From assembly GCF_001937195.1 (NCBI RefSeq), contig NZ_MSDO01000029.1, forward strand, positions 1 through 64,000: a stretch of 64,000 nt of DNA, given 5' to 3'. Below are positions 36,735 through 48,646 of this stretch, piece after piece; position 1 is the stretch's first letter; each line of letters starts with the position of its first letter. The notes beneath the pieces were generated by a model. It worked only from the letters and a program-made list of their open reading frames with translations, ran no database searches and had not been told where the DNA came from. This stretch comes from Salinicola socius (lineage in GTDB: Bacteria; Pseudomonadota; Gammaproteobacteria; Pseudomonadales; Halomonadaceae). The position numbers were made by a program, and so were the translations under genes.

Positions 36735-36845
36735 GTCGTCATTCCTGAAAGCGTCGATGGGCTAAGCATACTTCAGCCGCTATACGGCGACCATGAAGCG
36801 CGCGTTCGAGGGGCGACGCACGATGTCACGCCGCCAGGCAGGCTC

Positions 36846-37829
36846 TCAACACCGCCGCTTGAGCGTTCTGTCGATCACGTCCACCCCCGGGGTGTACTCA
36901 CCGCGGGCCGCCTGCATGGCTCTCGCCAATGCCTGCTCGGCGACCCGGTCATGATCCTGCGGTAGCGAGTTGACCTTGCAGGGCAGAAAATCGAGCAGCC
37001 GATCATCGCCGAAAGTGGCCAGTCGTAGCGTATCGGGAGGGGCGCCGTGCTCGAGCAGTACGTCGAGCAGCCCGTCCATCAGCGTGTAGGACGCGGTCAC
37101 GATGGCATCCGGCAAGCCGCCGTCGTTCAGCAGGCTGCGCATCAGTCGTGCCCCGCTATCGCGGTCATAGCGTTCGCCGCTGAGACACCGAGGATGACAT
37201 TGGGACTCGTCGACCAAGGCATCCAGGAAGCCGCGTCGTCGCTCCGCGCTGATCGACAGATCCGGCACCGCGTCCAGCCACACCACGTCCGAGATACCCT
37301 CGGCCAGTAGCGAGCGGGTCAACATCTCGCCGGCGGCGCGGCCGTTGGTGACGATATTGACGAACCGCTCAGGATCCAGCGGGCGGTCGATGGCGATGAC
37401 CGGCAGCCCCTGTGCCATCAGTTCGGCATAGAACGGATCCTCGGGGCTCAGGCTGCTGGCAACCAGTAACACGTCGCAGCGCTGAGCGCGCAGCGACTTT
37501 GCGACCTCGCGTTCACTGCCGGGGTCGTCGTCGGAACCGGCGATCAGCAATTGGTAGCCCTGCCGGCGAGCGCCGTGCTCGAGCCGCTTGGCCAGACGCG
37601 CGTAGCTGCCGTTCTCGAGATCCGGCACGATCAGGCCCAGGGTTCGGCTGTCCCCCCCGCGCAGCGCGGCCGCCTGGGCATCGATTCGATAATCGTGGGC
37701 GCTGGCGACGGCCAGGACGCGTTCCACCGTGGCCTGGCTGATGCGCCGCGTCCTGGCCTGGCCATTGAGCACATAGCTGGCGGTGGTTCGGGAAACGCCG
37801 GCCAGACGGGCGATATCGGCAAGCTTCAT
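36846..37829 (-). CDS. fruR: LacI-family fructose regulator (FruR/Cra-like)
   Basis: A 327-residue repressor. ATG 37829 is fixed by AGGAG 7 bases upstream and by the Cra-type N-terminus MKLADIARLAGVSRTTASYVLNG, the helix-turn-helix and hinge (RISQATVERVLAVA). The effector domain spans about 60-327 and includes LIVPDLENGSYARLAKRLE and VNIVTNGRAAGEML. In Cra/FruR the effector is fructose-1-phosphate (or fructose-1,6-bisphosphate), which releases it from DNA. It diverges from fruBKA, and a near-consensus operator lies between (38005-38019). Confidence 0.92.
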   Translation of the reverse strand: MKLADIARLAGVSRTTASYVLNGQARTRRISQATVERVLAVASAHDYRIDAQAAALRGGDSRTLGLIVPDLENGSYARLAKRLEHGARRQGYQLLIAGSDDDPGSEREVAKSLRAQRCDVLLVASSLSPEDPFYAELMAQGLPVIAIDRPLDPERFVNIVTNGRAAGEMLTRSLLAEGISDVVWLDAVPDLSISAERRRGFLDALVDESQCHPRCLSGERYDRDSGARLMRSLLNDGGLPDAIVTASYTLMDGLLDVLLEHGAPPDTLRLATFGDDRLLDFLPCKVNSLPQDHDRVAEQALARAMQAARGEYTPGVDVIDRTLKRRC

Positions 37830-38004
37830 GCAAGGCTCCTGCAACGTCGATGATCGATAGGGAGGCATCCGGCCAGCCTGGAACGATACCTCGTCGGGCT
37901 TTTCTGGCCCAGCCCGATCGTGACGCGCAGCGCCCCGGCATCGCTTGCGCCGAAGGTCTAGCTTGTCAAATCGATCGCGAACGGCGAGCATGTCACTCAT
38001 CCAG

Positions 38005-38019
38005 GTGACACGATTCAGC
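38005..38019. promoter_or_regulatory. Cra/FruR operator
   Basis: GTGACACGATTCAGC reads GCTGAATCGTGTCAC on the other strand, close to the Cra consensus GCTGAATCGTTTCA. It lies between fruR and fruB, about 95 bases before the fruB start. A weaker related sequence, TGTCAAATCGAT, lies near 37966. This explains repression of the fructose operon until fructose-1-phosphate appears. Confidence 0.75.
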
Positions 38020-38115
38020 AACCGGCAAAATGCCGCTCTTACGCAGCGTCGATTGCGTTGGAAGGCGTTGACGGACCATGCTGCGTGCATCGAATGACCC
38101 TTCGGAGAGATCGTT

Positions 38116-41024
<2,909 letters not shown>

Positions 41025-41025
<1 letters not shown>

Positions 41026-41990
41026 TGGCCGATGTCCTGGTGGTGACGCTCAATCCGGCGCTCGATCTGTCGATCCAGTTGCCCCAGCTCGAACCGGGCG
41101 CGGTCAATCGTGCCCAATCGTCGCACCTGGCGGCGGCCGGCAAGGGGCTCAACGTGGCCCGGGTACTGGTGTCGCTGGGCCACCGCGTCACGTTGTCCGG
41201 TTTCCTGGGCGCGGACAACGACACGGCCTTCGTCCAGGCCTGCCAGCGTAACGGGATCGAGGACGCCAGCCTGCGTCTGCCGGGCGAGACCCGGATCAAC
41301 GCCAAGCTGGCCGAGGATGATGGCCGGGTGACGGACGTCAATGGCCCGGGGCTCGAGGTCTCCGCCGAGGCACTGGCCGATTTGACCGCCGATCTGACCG
41401 CGCGGTGCGATGCCAGCGCCCCGGCTGCCGTCGTGGTCACCGGCAGCCTGCCGCCGGGCGTGACGCCGGAGGCGTTGGCAGCGCTGATCCAGGCGCTCAA
41501 GACCAGCGGTATACCGGTCTGGGTCGACACTAGCGGGCCGGCCTTGGCGGCGGCGCTGGCGGTATTGCCCCATGCGGCCAAGCCCAACGAACAGGAGCTG
41601 GCCGATTGGGCCGGCGGCCCGCTGACGGATCGAGCGACGCAGGTCGATGCCGCCCGGCGTCTGCACGCGGCCGGCATCGAGGAGTCGATTCTGTCGCTTG
41701 GCGCCGAAGGCGTGCTGTGGATCAGCCGGCGCGGCGAGTGGCAGGCGATTCCGCCCAGCATCGACGTCCGAAGTACGGTAGGGGCCGGGGATACGCTGCT
41801 GGCCGCCATGCTGCATGGGGTGATCGCGGATCTATCACCGCAGGAGACGCTGCGCCAGGCGACGGCGCTGGCGGCGGAGGCGGTGCGCCACGTGGGCGTC
41901 GGTGACCCGCACGCCAGCGACTTTCAGACATTACTGCAACAGACGAGCGTCAGCCGCTGCGGCGAAGCGCGCGCGAGGAGGGGGGCATGA
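41025..41990 (+). CDS. fruK: 1-phosphofructokinase
   Basis: A 321-residue PfkB-family kinase that makes fructose-1,6-bisphosphate from fructose-1-phosphate. Recognised elements are VVTLNPALDLSIQL at the N-terminus, the substrate motif AAGKGLNVARVLVSLGH, VVTGSLPPGV and the catalytic STVGAGDTLLAAMLHG, with Asp as base. It overlaps fruB by one base and fruA by four (ATGA), so all three enzymes are made together. A basic C-terminal tail (EARARRGA) lies over the fruA ribosome binding site. Confidence 0.95.
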
Positions 41991-43828
41991 ACGGCAAGTC
42001 CTTGAACGGGGAGCGGATGAACGGAGAGCGCCACAACGTCATTCTGATTACCGCCTGCCCCAGCGGCATGGCGACGACGTTTCTCGCCGCGAGACGACTG
42101 GAGCAGGCCGCGCAGCGTCTCGGTTGGCAGGTCCAGGTGGAGATGCATGGCGAACTCGAGCCGGTGACGCCGGTATCGGAGGAGGCCGTCGCGGCGGCCG
42201 ATCTGGTCATCGTGGCCGCGACCCGAGTGCCCCGGCCAGAGCGTTTTGCGGGCAAACGGCTCTACCGGGCTCCGATCCAGCAGGCGCTGCCGGATCCCGA
42301 CGCCTTTCTCGAACGCGCCGCCCGTGAGGCGACGGCGTTCGACATCGCCAGCGAGCCGCCCGCTGCTCCGCTGACGATGGCGGTCGCCGATAAAGCCGCA
42401 CCGAAACGTATCGTCGCGGTCACGGCGTGCCCGACCGGCGTGGCGCACACGTTCATGGCCGCCGAGGCGCTGACGCAGGCCGGGCGGGCGCTCGGCCACC
42501 GGATTCACGTGGAGACGCAGGGATCGGTGGGCGCCCAGAATCCGATCGGCGAGGCGGATATCGAGGCGGCGGATGTCGTGCTGCTGGCCTGCGATATCGA
42601 GGTCGATGACGCGCGCTTTGCGGGCAAGCGGGTCTATCGGACGTCTACCGGCAGCGCGCTCAAGCAACCGCAGCAGACGATCCAGAAAGCACTGGATGAA
42701 GCGAGCGTGGAGTCGGCAGGGGGCGAGAAAAGTGTCAGCGGCGGATCACCGAAAAGTGCGAAAGAGCGCGGGCTCTACAAGCATCTGCTGACCGGGGTCT
42801 CGTTCATGCTGCCGATGGTGGTGGCGGGCGGGCTCTGTATCGCGCTCTCGTTCGTGTTCGGGATCAAGGCCTACGAGCAGGAGGGGACGCTGGCGGCGGC
42901 GCTGATGCAGATCGGCGGCGGCACCGCCTTTGCGCTGATGGTGCCAGTGCTTGCCGGCTATATCGCCTACTCCATTGCCGACCGCCCCGGAATCGCGCCC
43001 GGCATGATCGGCGGTATGCTCGCTTCCACCCTGGGCGCCGGCTTTATCGGCGGGATTCTGGCCGGCTTCCTGGCCGGTTACTCGGCCAAGGCGGTGACAC
43101 GCTACGTCAAGCTGCCGGCCAGCGTGGAGTCGCTGAAGCCGATTCTGATCATTCCGCTGCTGGCGAGTCTGGTGACCGGTCTGGTCATGATCTACGTGGT
43201 CGGCACACCGGTGGCGGCACTGCTGTCGGCACTGACGGCGTTCCTCAACAACATGGGATCGACCAATGCCGTGCTGCTGGGCGTGCTGCTCGGTGCGATG
43301 ATGTGCTTCGATCTTGGCGGGCCGGTCAACAAGGCAGCCTATACCTTCGGCGTCGGGTTGCTGTCGACCGAGACCTATATGCCGATGGCGGCGATCATGG
43401 CCGCGGGAATGGTGCCGCCCATCGGCATGGGGCTGGCCACGTTCCTGAGGCGCACCCGGTTTGCGCAGGCCGAGCGCGAAGCGGGCAAGGCGTCGTTCGT
43501 GCTGGGCCTCTGCTTCATCAGCGAAGGGGCAATTCCCTTTGCCGCCAAGGATCCGCTGCGGGTGATTCCGATATCGATGATCGGCGGTGCGGTGACCGGG
43601 GCGCTGTCGATGTGGTTCGGGGTCAAGCTGATGGCGCCGCACGGCGGGCTGTTCGTGCTGCTGATTCCGAACGCGGTCAACCTGGCGCTGCTCTATCTGC
43701 TGGCCATCGCTGCGGGCTCGGTGATCACCGGTGTCGGCTACGCCTTGCTCAAGCGTGGCGAAGTCGGTACCGCGTCCGCCATGGCGACCATGCCCGAACC
43801 TGCCGGGGAGACTCGCCAGGCATCCTGA
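41987..43828 (+). CDS. fruA: PTS fructose transporter subunit IIB'BC
   Basis: A 613-residue fructose permease and phosphotransferase. Order: IIB' (about 17-115) with Cys24 in ITACPSGMATTF, IIB (about 140-230) with the phosphorylated Cys148 in VTACPTGVAHTF, then IIC (about 255-600) with about ten membrane segments (LLTGVSFMLPMVVAGGLCIALSF, NKAAYTFGVGLL). The start has GAGGAGGGGGG upstream within fruK. It takes up fructose and releases fructose-1-phosphate, which induces the operon through the divergent repressor. Confidence 0.95.
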   Translation: MNGKSLNGERMNGERHNVILITACPSGMATTFLAARRLEQAAQRLGWQVQVEMHGELEPVTPVSEEAVAAADLVIVAATRVPRPERFAGKRLYRAPIQQALPDPDAFLERAAREATAFDIASEPPAAPLTMAVADKAAPKRIVAVTACPTGVAHTFMAAEALTQAGRALGHRIHVETQGSVGAQNPIGEADIEAADVVLLACDIEVDDARFAGKRVYRTSTGSALKQPQQTIQKALDEASVESAGGEKSVSGGSPKSAKERGLYKHLLTGVSFMLPMVVAGGLCIALSFVFGIKAYEQEGTLAAALMQIGGGTAFALMVPVLAGYIAYSIADRPGIAPGMIGGMLASTLGAGFIGGILAGFLAGYSAKAVTRYVKLPASVESLKPILIIPLLASLVTGLVMIYVVGTPVAALLSALTAFLNNMGSTNAVLLGVLLGAMMCFDLGGPVNKAAYTFGVGLLSTETYMPMAAIMAAGMVPPIGMGLATFLRRTRFAQAEREAGKASFVLGLCFISEGAIPFAAKDPLRVIPISMIGGAVTGALSMWFGVKLMAPHGGLFVLLIPNAVNLALLYLLAIAAGSVITGVGYALLKRGEVGTASAMATMPEPAGETRQAS

Positions 43829-43885
43829 TTCGCGATCGTCGATATCGCGTCCTACATTGTCTGACAATGACGGGTCGGCAACACG

Positions 43886-43918
43886 GGCTGGCAACGACGC
43901 GTTCGTTGCCAGCCTTTT
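43886..43918 (+). terminator. Intrinsic terminator of the fru operon
   Basis: A perfect 12-bp stem (GGCTGGCAACGA / TCGTTGCCAGCC) with a 5-base loop is followed by four T residues, 58 bases after the fruA stop. Confidence 0.88.
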
Positions 43919-43961
43919 ACGTGTTGCCGACCCCGTGTCCGTGACCCGTCGGAGGTGTGCG

Positions 43962-44501
43962 ATGAAGATTTACTGGCAGGACGATCGTTTGATCGTCGCC
44001 GAAGGTGATATCACCCGTTTCGAGGGGGATGCCATCGTCAATGCCGCCAACAAGAGTCTACAAGGCGGAGGTGGTGTCGATGGCGCGATCCACCGAGCGG
44101 CGGGCCCCGAACTCCTCGAGGCCTGCCGAGCGCTGCGACGTACGGCCTGGCCGGATGGATTGCCGGTGGGCGAAGTCGCGATGACGCCGGGCTTTCGTCT
44201 GCCGGTCGCCCATGTCATCCACACCGTGGGGCCTGTCTTCGCGAAGTCCGAGGATCGCTCCTCCCAGCTGGCCGATTGCTACCGTCATGCGCTGCGCCTG
44301 GCGGAGAAACATCAGTTCACGCGGCTGGCGTTTCCGGCGATCTCGACCGGCATCTACGGCTACCCTGCCGAGGCCGCCGCGAACATCGTGGCCGCCGTGA
44401 TGCGCGATACGCTACCCGCGATCCCCGATCTTACGGTGACGCTGATGTTCTTTTCGGCGGCGGATGCCGAGATATTTCTGAACCACGCCTTCGACGGATA
44501 G
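43962..44501 (+). CDS. Macrodomain protein, O-acetyl-ADP-ribose deacetylase type (YmdB-like)
   Basis: A 179-residue single macrodomain. ATG 43962 has GGAGG 6 bases upstream. It shows the YmdB/MacroD motifs: GDITRFEGDAIVNAANKSLQGGGGVDGAIHRAAG (Asn and Asp of the catalytic loop), HVIHTVGP and FPAISTGIYGYPAEAAA. Such enzymes hydrolyse O-acetyl-ADP-ribose and remove mono-ADP-ribose from proteins or nucleic acids. It is monocistronic between the fru operon and the convergent response regulator. No ADP-ribosyltransferase is seen nearby. Confidence 0.92.
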   Translation: MKIYWQDDRLIVAEGDITRFEGDAIVNAANKSLQGGGGVDGAIHRAAGPELLEACRALRRTAWPDGLPVGEVAMTPGFRLPVAHVIHTVGPVFAKSEDRSSQLADCYRHALRLAEKHQFTRLAFPAISTGIYGYPAEAAANIVAAVMRDTLPAIPDLTVTLMFFSAADAEIFLNHAFDG

Positions 44502-44547
44502 TGTCACCCCGGGAAACGTCGTTACCGGGACGGCCGCCGAGGGAACG

Positions 44548-45240
44548 TCACTCTTCGGGCTGATACTTGTAGCCGACGCCGTAGACCGAGCGAATGATGT
44601 CCCGGTCCGGCCAGACATCGGCGATCTTGCGTCTCAGCTTCTTGACGTGGCTGTCGACGGTACGCTCGGAAACGATGCGATGGTCGCGATACATGTGATC
44701 CATCAACTGGTCGCGGGAGAAGATCCGCCCCGGGCTGTGCATCATCACCTTGAGAAGCTGAAATTCGACAGCGGTGAGATTCAGATCCTCGCGTCCCGCC
44801 ATGGCGCGCCAGCCGTCTTCGTCCAGCGTCAGGCGATCGCCTTCGGGAATGGCTTCCTCGGTGCCGATGATGCCGTAGCTTCGGCGTAGTACCGCCTTGA
44901 CGCGGGCCACGACTTCACGCGGACTGAACGGTTTGCAGATGTAGTCGTCGGCTCCCAGCTCGAGTCCCAGCAGCCGATCCACTTCCTCGACGCGAGCGGT
45001 CAGCATGATCACCGGTATCGCGGGAAATCGCTCGCGGATCTGGCGGCACAGTGTGAGGCCATCGGTGCCGGGCAGCATCAGATCGAGCAGGACCAGCATC
45101 GGCTGATTTTCCTCAAGCCACTCCATGACCGCGTTGCCGTGGTCGATATGATCGGACGCATAGCCGCTTTTCGACAGGTAGTCGGCGACCAGCCGTGCAA
45201 TCTTGGGTTCGTCCTCGACGATCAGAATGGTGTCGTTCAT
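44548..45240 (-). CDS. OmpR-family response regulator (BaeR-like)
   Basis: A 230-residue two-component regulator. The receiver domain has ILIVEDEPKIARLV with the phosphoacceptor Asp53 in LLDLMLPG, Thr in MLTARV and Lys in ICKPFSP. The winged-helix DNA-binding domain (about 130-228) ends TVDSHVKKLRRKIADVWPDRDIIRSVYGVGYKY. ATG 45240 has GGAG upstream; the codon before it (TTG) is an alternative. It follows the sensor kinase gene by 15 bases. Similarity to BaeR (envelope stress, drug efflux control) is by overall layout. Confidence 0.9.
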   Translation of the reverse strand: MNDTILIVEDEPKIARLVADYLSKSGYASDHIDHGNAVMEWLEENQPMLVLLDLMLPGTDGLTLCRQIRERFPAIPVIMLTARVEEVDRLLGLELGADDYICKPFSPREVVARVKAVLRRSYGIIGTEEAIPEGDRLTLDEDGWRAMAGREDLNLTAVEFQLLKVMMHSPGRIFSRDQLMDHMYRDHRIVSERTVDSHVKKLRRKIADVWPDRDIIRSVYGVGYKYQPEE

Positions 45241-45255
45241 CAAACCGGCTCCAGG

Positions 45256-46800
45256 TCAGTTGGCATGTCTGCCGTGTTCTTGGGAGGCATCCGGGGATCG
45301 TGCGCGGGACCGGCCGCCGGATAGCTCGGCGGCTGGGGCGATCGCAGGGACCGCGGGCAGATCCAGCGGGAACCTCAGCGTCCAGCGTAAACCGCCCAGT
45401 GATGACGCCGAGGGCACCAGCGTTCCCCCCTGGGCCTCGATCAGTGCATTGGCGATCGACAGGCCCAGGCCACTGCCGCCGCTGCGACGATTGCGTGATC
45501 CTTCCACTCTGTACAGCCGTTCGGTCAGGCGCGGCAGTTCGTTCTCCGGCACGCCGGGAGAAGTATCTTCCCAGATGACCTCCGCCTGATCGCCGCGGCG
45601 CTTCAGCGTGACCCGCAGGGCGCCGGGGCTGTCGGTATAGGCAATGGTGTTGGACAGCAGATTGTCCCATAACTGACGCAAGCGCTGATTGTCGGCCCTC
45701 ACCCAGAGGGGTTCGGCATCGAGCTCGAGCGTCAGGCCGTGACTTTCCAGCCGTAGCTGGCTGTCTTCGAGACGCTGGATCAGCGACTCTTCGAGATCCA
45801 CCGGCACCAGATGCATGTCCAGTGCCCCGGCGTCACTCTGGGCCAGCAGGCGTAGATCCTCGACCAGATGACCGAGCTGGTCGACCTCCTGCTGCAACGA
45901 TCCCAGATTATCCACAGACAGCGGTCGTATCCCGTCCTGCATGGCTTCGATCTCGCCGCGCAGGATGGCCAGCGGTGTGCGCAGCTCATGAGCGATATCC
46001 GCGACCCAGCGCTGGCGCGCGCGGCGACTGGCTTCCAGCGTTTCGGCCAGTTGATTGAAATCCGCGGAGAGGCGCGACAGCTCGTCACGGCCGCGCTCGG
46101 AGAGGCGCACGCTGTAGTCTCCCAGGGTCAGTCGCCGGGTCGCCAGCGTCATGAGTCGGGCGCGATGGCCCAGCCACCAGGCGAGTCCGCCGGCGAGCAG
46201 CAGGGAGGCGAGGAACAGCGAGACGACGATGATCGTGAGATTGCGCTGCTGACGTTCGAGGAATATCTGATCCATCCGCGCCATCAAGCGCTCCGGGGGC
46301 AGATAACCGAGCTGGCCGACCAGCTTGTCGCCACTGCGGATCGGCACGAAGTGCGGCTCCGGCGGCGGGGGCATGTCGAGGTCGAGATCCTGAGGCGGCG
46401 GCTTGAGCAACGGTTCGCCGATGACCGGATTGCTCAACTCGTCGAGCAGCACGTAGCCGCGGGCATCGGAAAGCTGGCGATCGATACCGCTGGGCGGACG
46501 CTTTTCGCTCGACCAGAGCTGGCTGCGAACCAGGCTTTGCCACGCACGGGGATTGTCGCGCAGCCACTGCCAACTGCCGCGTTGCGTCCACTGTTCGCCC
46601 AGCGCGTTGGCCAGGGTTTCGGCGCGTGTCGATTGGCTGCGCTCGAGATAATTGACGAAACCCTGATCGAGACTGCGCGAGACGAACACGAACACCAGCC
46701 CGCTGATCAGCACATTGGTGATCAGGATGATGGCGAACAGTTTGATGCCGAGGCGTGACAGTCGTGGCCAGTCACGCCGTCCGCTATACGATGAGGACAT
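45256..46800 (-). CDS. Sensor histidine kinase (BaeS-like)
   Basis: A 514-residue membrane kinase. Two membrane helices (LFAIILITNVLISGLVFVFV and LTIIVVSLFLASLLLAGGLAWWL) enclose a periplasmic sensor region of about 145 residues. Then come HAMP, the dimerisation domain with His271 in DIAHELRTPLAIL and the ATP-binding domain (LRQLWDNLLSNTIAYTD, GSGLGLSIANALIEAQGG). ATG 46800 is chosen because the product then starts just before the first helix; its ribosome binding site is weak, and TTG 46875 is an alternative. It would phosphorylate the regulator encoded just downstream. Confidence 0.9.
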   Translation of the reverse strand: MSSSYSGRRDWPRLSRLGIKLFAIILITNVLISGLVFVFVSRSLDQGFVNYLERSQSTRAETLANALGEQWTQRGSWQWLRDNPRAWQSLVRSQLWSSEKRPPSGIDRQLSDARGYVLLDELSNPVIGEPLLKPPPQDLDLDMPPPPEPHFVPIRSGDKLVGQLGYLPPERLMARMDQIFLERQQRNLTIIVVSLFLASLLLAGGLAWWLGHRARLMTLATRRLTLGDYSVRLSERGRDELSRLSADFNQLAETLEASRRARQRWVADIAHELRTPLAILRGEIEAMQDGIRPLSVDNLGSLQQEVDQLGHLVEDLRLLAQSDAGALDMHLVPVDLEESLIQRLEDSQLRLESHGLTLELDAEPLWVRADNQRLRQLWDNLLSNTIAYTDSPGALRVTLKRRGDQAEVIWEDTSPGVPENELPRLTERLYRVEGSRNRRSGGSGLGLSIANALIEAQGGTLVPSASSLGGLRWTLRFPLDLPAVPAIAPAAELSGGRSRARSPDASQEHGRHAN

Positions 46801-46894
46801 GAGATCCGGCTTTTTCACGGGTGGCGTCGATCTCCGGGAGTGTGTCTCCAAATGCAGCAGTGATGGTTCAGACAATGGGTAAAGATCATGGAGA

Positions 46895-47455
46895 TTACAC
46901 TGGCTTCATGGTCCCGGTCCTGTCCTCAGGGGCGCCAGCACGGGAAACGAGGCGATCGCCCCACGGAAAGTCCACGGCGTGGTGCGGTTGATCGGCGGCG
47001 TCGAAGGCTGCCCATAGCGCCGCGAAGGTGCGCCCGTCGAGGGGGTGTCGATGAGACGGCAGCAGTTCCGCCAGCGGGTGCAGTACGAAAGCGTAGCGCA
47101 GGATGTCCTCGCGCGGCAGCCGCGTATCGCCGTAGTGGCCGACGGCATCCCCCCACAGCAGTACGTCGATATCCAGGGTGCGGGCGATGAGCTTGGTCGG
47201 CCCCGCGGGCCTGCCGTTGTCCCGCTCGATCGCCTTGCAGTCATCACCGATGGCCGCCGCAGCGCGTTCGGTCTCGAACGCCGCGACAAGGTTGTAGAAC
47301 GGACGATCGTCATCGAAACCGACCGCTTGACTCTCGAAGACCCGCGAGAGCTGTAGCGGCGCCGGACCAGCCAGCGTCGCCAGTGCGTCCAGGGCCCGCG
47401 TCAGATGATAGTGGCGCCGGATATTGCTGCCCAGGCCGAGAACGACCAGCGGCAT
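46895..47455 (-). CDS. folK: 2-amino-4-hydroxy-6-hydroxymethyldihydropteridine pyrophosphokinase
   Basis: A 186-residue enzyme that transfers pyrophosphate from ATP to 6-hydroxymethyl-dihydropterin in folate synthesis. Recognised features are VLGLGSNIRRHYHLTRALDAL at the start, VFESQAVGFDDDRPFYNLVAAFET and the metal-binding signature TLDIDVLLWGD, followed by LPREDILRYAFVLHPLAELLP. ATG 47455 overlaps the folB stop by one base (TGATG). A short extra C-terminal tail follows the core. Confidence 0.93.
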   Translation of the reverse strand: MPLVVLGLGSNIRRHYHLTRALDALATLAGPAPLQLSRVFESQAVGFDDDRPFYNLVAAFETERAAAAIGDDCKAIERDNGRPAGPTKLIARTLDIDVLLWGDAVGHYGDTRLPREDILRYAFVLHPLAELLPSHRHPLDGRTFAALWAAFDAADQPHHAVDFPWGDRLVSRAGAPEDRTGTMKPV

Positions 47456-47808
47456 CAGTCGGCGCTGCGCTCGATGCGAACGCCTACGGCCTGCGCGGCC
47501 GCCACGGCGCCCGGCTTGCGTACGGTCAGGCGCAGCCGACGGATACCGAATTCATCGATCAGCAGCGCAGCGACGCGCTCGGCGAAGGTTTCCACCAGCC
47601 CATGCGCGTTATCGTTGGCGTAGTCGGCGAGACGCTGGCAGATGGCGGCGTAGTCGAGCGTCAGGCTCAGATCATCGCCCCGGGCTGCCGGGCGAATGTC
47701 GGTGTGAAGCTCCAGATCCAGCTCCAGGCGTTGGCGCACCGTGCGCTCCCAGTCATAGACGCCGATGACTGTCTCCAGGCTCAAGCCCTCGATCAATACC
47801 TGATCCAC
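47455..47808 (-). CDS. folB: Dihydroneopterin aldolase
   Basis: A 117-residue enzyme producing 6-hydroxymethyl-dihydropterin, the substrate of FolK encoded next. Family landmarks are VLIEGLSLETVIGVYDWERTVRQRLELDLEL, the active-site Tyr/Lys region LDYAAICQRLADYAN and VETFAERVAALLIDEF with LRLTVRKPGAV. The GTG start at 47808 has GGGAG 6 bases upstream. It is divergent from plsY, a common arrangement in gammaproteobacteria. Confidence 0.94.
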   Translation of the reverse strand: MDQVLIEGLSLETVIGVYDWERTVRQRLELDLELHTDIRPAARGDDLSLTLDYAAICQRLADYANDNAHGLVETFAERVAALLIDEFGIRRLRLTVRKPGAVAAAQAVGVRIERSAD

Positions 47809-47968
47809 GCGAACTCCCCATCACGACTGATTGTTCTGAATGGTGATGACGATCCACAGTGACTGCTGATCGACGCACCGGCCAAGGTGGCATCGATTGT
47901 ACGCGATGGGAGTGGCAGAATCAGGGCTCTCGATGAGGTCCGCCCGCGCGGACAAGGGGAGTAACGTC

Positions 47969-48646
47969 TTGCCACCGATCCTTGCGACCAGCCTGCTGGT
48001 GGCGGCTGGCTATCTCAGCGGCTCGCTGCTGGGAGCGATCTGGGTCTGTCGCTCCTGGGGGCTGCGCGATCCGCGCTGGGCGGGGTCCGGCAACCCGGGG
48101 TTCTCCAACGTACTGCGGGCCTTCGGCTGGCGGCCGGCACTGCTGACGCTGATCATCGATGCGGTCAAGGGGATGCCAGTGCTGTGGTTGGCAGGCAGCG
48201 TGTCGCCATCGGTCTGGGCAGAAGGGCTGGTGGGATTCGGCGTGCTGATCGGGCACAGTTGCCCGATCTGGCATCGGGGGCGCGGCGGCAAGGCCGTCGC
48301 CAGTGCATTCGGCGTGTTGCTGATGCTGGCGACGCCGGTGGCCCTGATCTGCGCGGTCTGCTGGTTCCTGCTGGCCTGGCGAGTGCGTACGGCGGCGGTG
48401 GCCTCGCTGGCCACCGCGCTGATGGCACCGCTGCTGAGTTACTGGCTGGTGCCACCGATGACAGGCGTGATCTGCGTGTTCTCTCTGCTGGTACTGGCGC
48501 GGCACGCCTGGAACATTCGCCTGTGGCGGGAGCGGCGGCGCGAGGCTCATGAACCGGCCCTGGCCGATCCGTTCGATGAAGAGGACGCGTTGAGCGATCG
48601 CCGCGAGCTCGGTCGACGGGAGCCGTTCAGGCCTCGGGAGGAGTGA
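47969..48646 (+). CDS. plsY: Glycerol-3-phosphate acyltransferase PlsY
   Basis: A 225-residue inner-membrane enzyme that acylates glycerol-3-phosphate from acyl-phosphate, the first step of phospholipid synthesis. TTG 47969 is chosen because AAGGGGAG lies 8-15 bases upstream and the protein then begins at the first helix; starting at 47897 would add 24 charged residues. Family motifs are [28 protein letters not shown] (glycerol-3-phosphate site), [25 protein letters not shown] and the last helix. The C-terminal 40 residues are a polar, acidic and basic tail absent from E. coli PlsY. The 3' end overlaps tsaD tail-to-tail. Confidence 0.9.
   Translation: MPPILATSLLVAAGYLSGSLLGAIWVCRSWGLRDPRWAGSGNPGFSNVLRAFGWRPALLTLIIDAVKGMPVLWLAGSVSPSVWAEGLVGFGVLIGHSCPIWHRGRGGKAVASAFGVLLMLATPVALICAVCWFLLAWRVRTAAVASLATALMAPLLSYWLVPPMTGVICVFSLLVLARHAWNIRLWRERRREAHEPALADPFDEEDALSDRRELGRREPFRPREE

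Noticed and set aside
42001-42040. Repeated ATGAACGG-like segments at the start of fruA as a possible regulatory repeat
   Set aside because: The similarity (NGKSLNGERMNGER) is short and imperfect and is just coding sequence; it only leaves a choice between two nearby starts.
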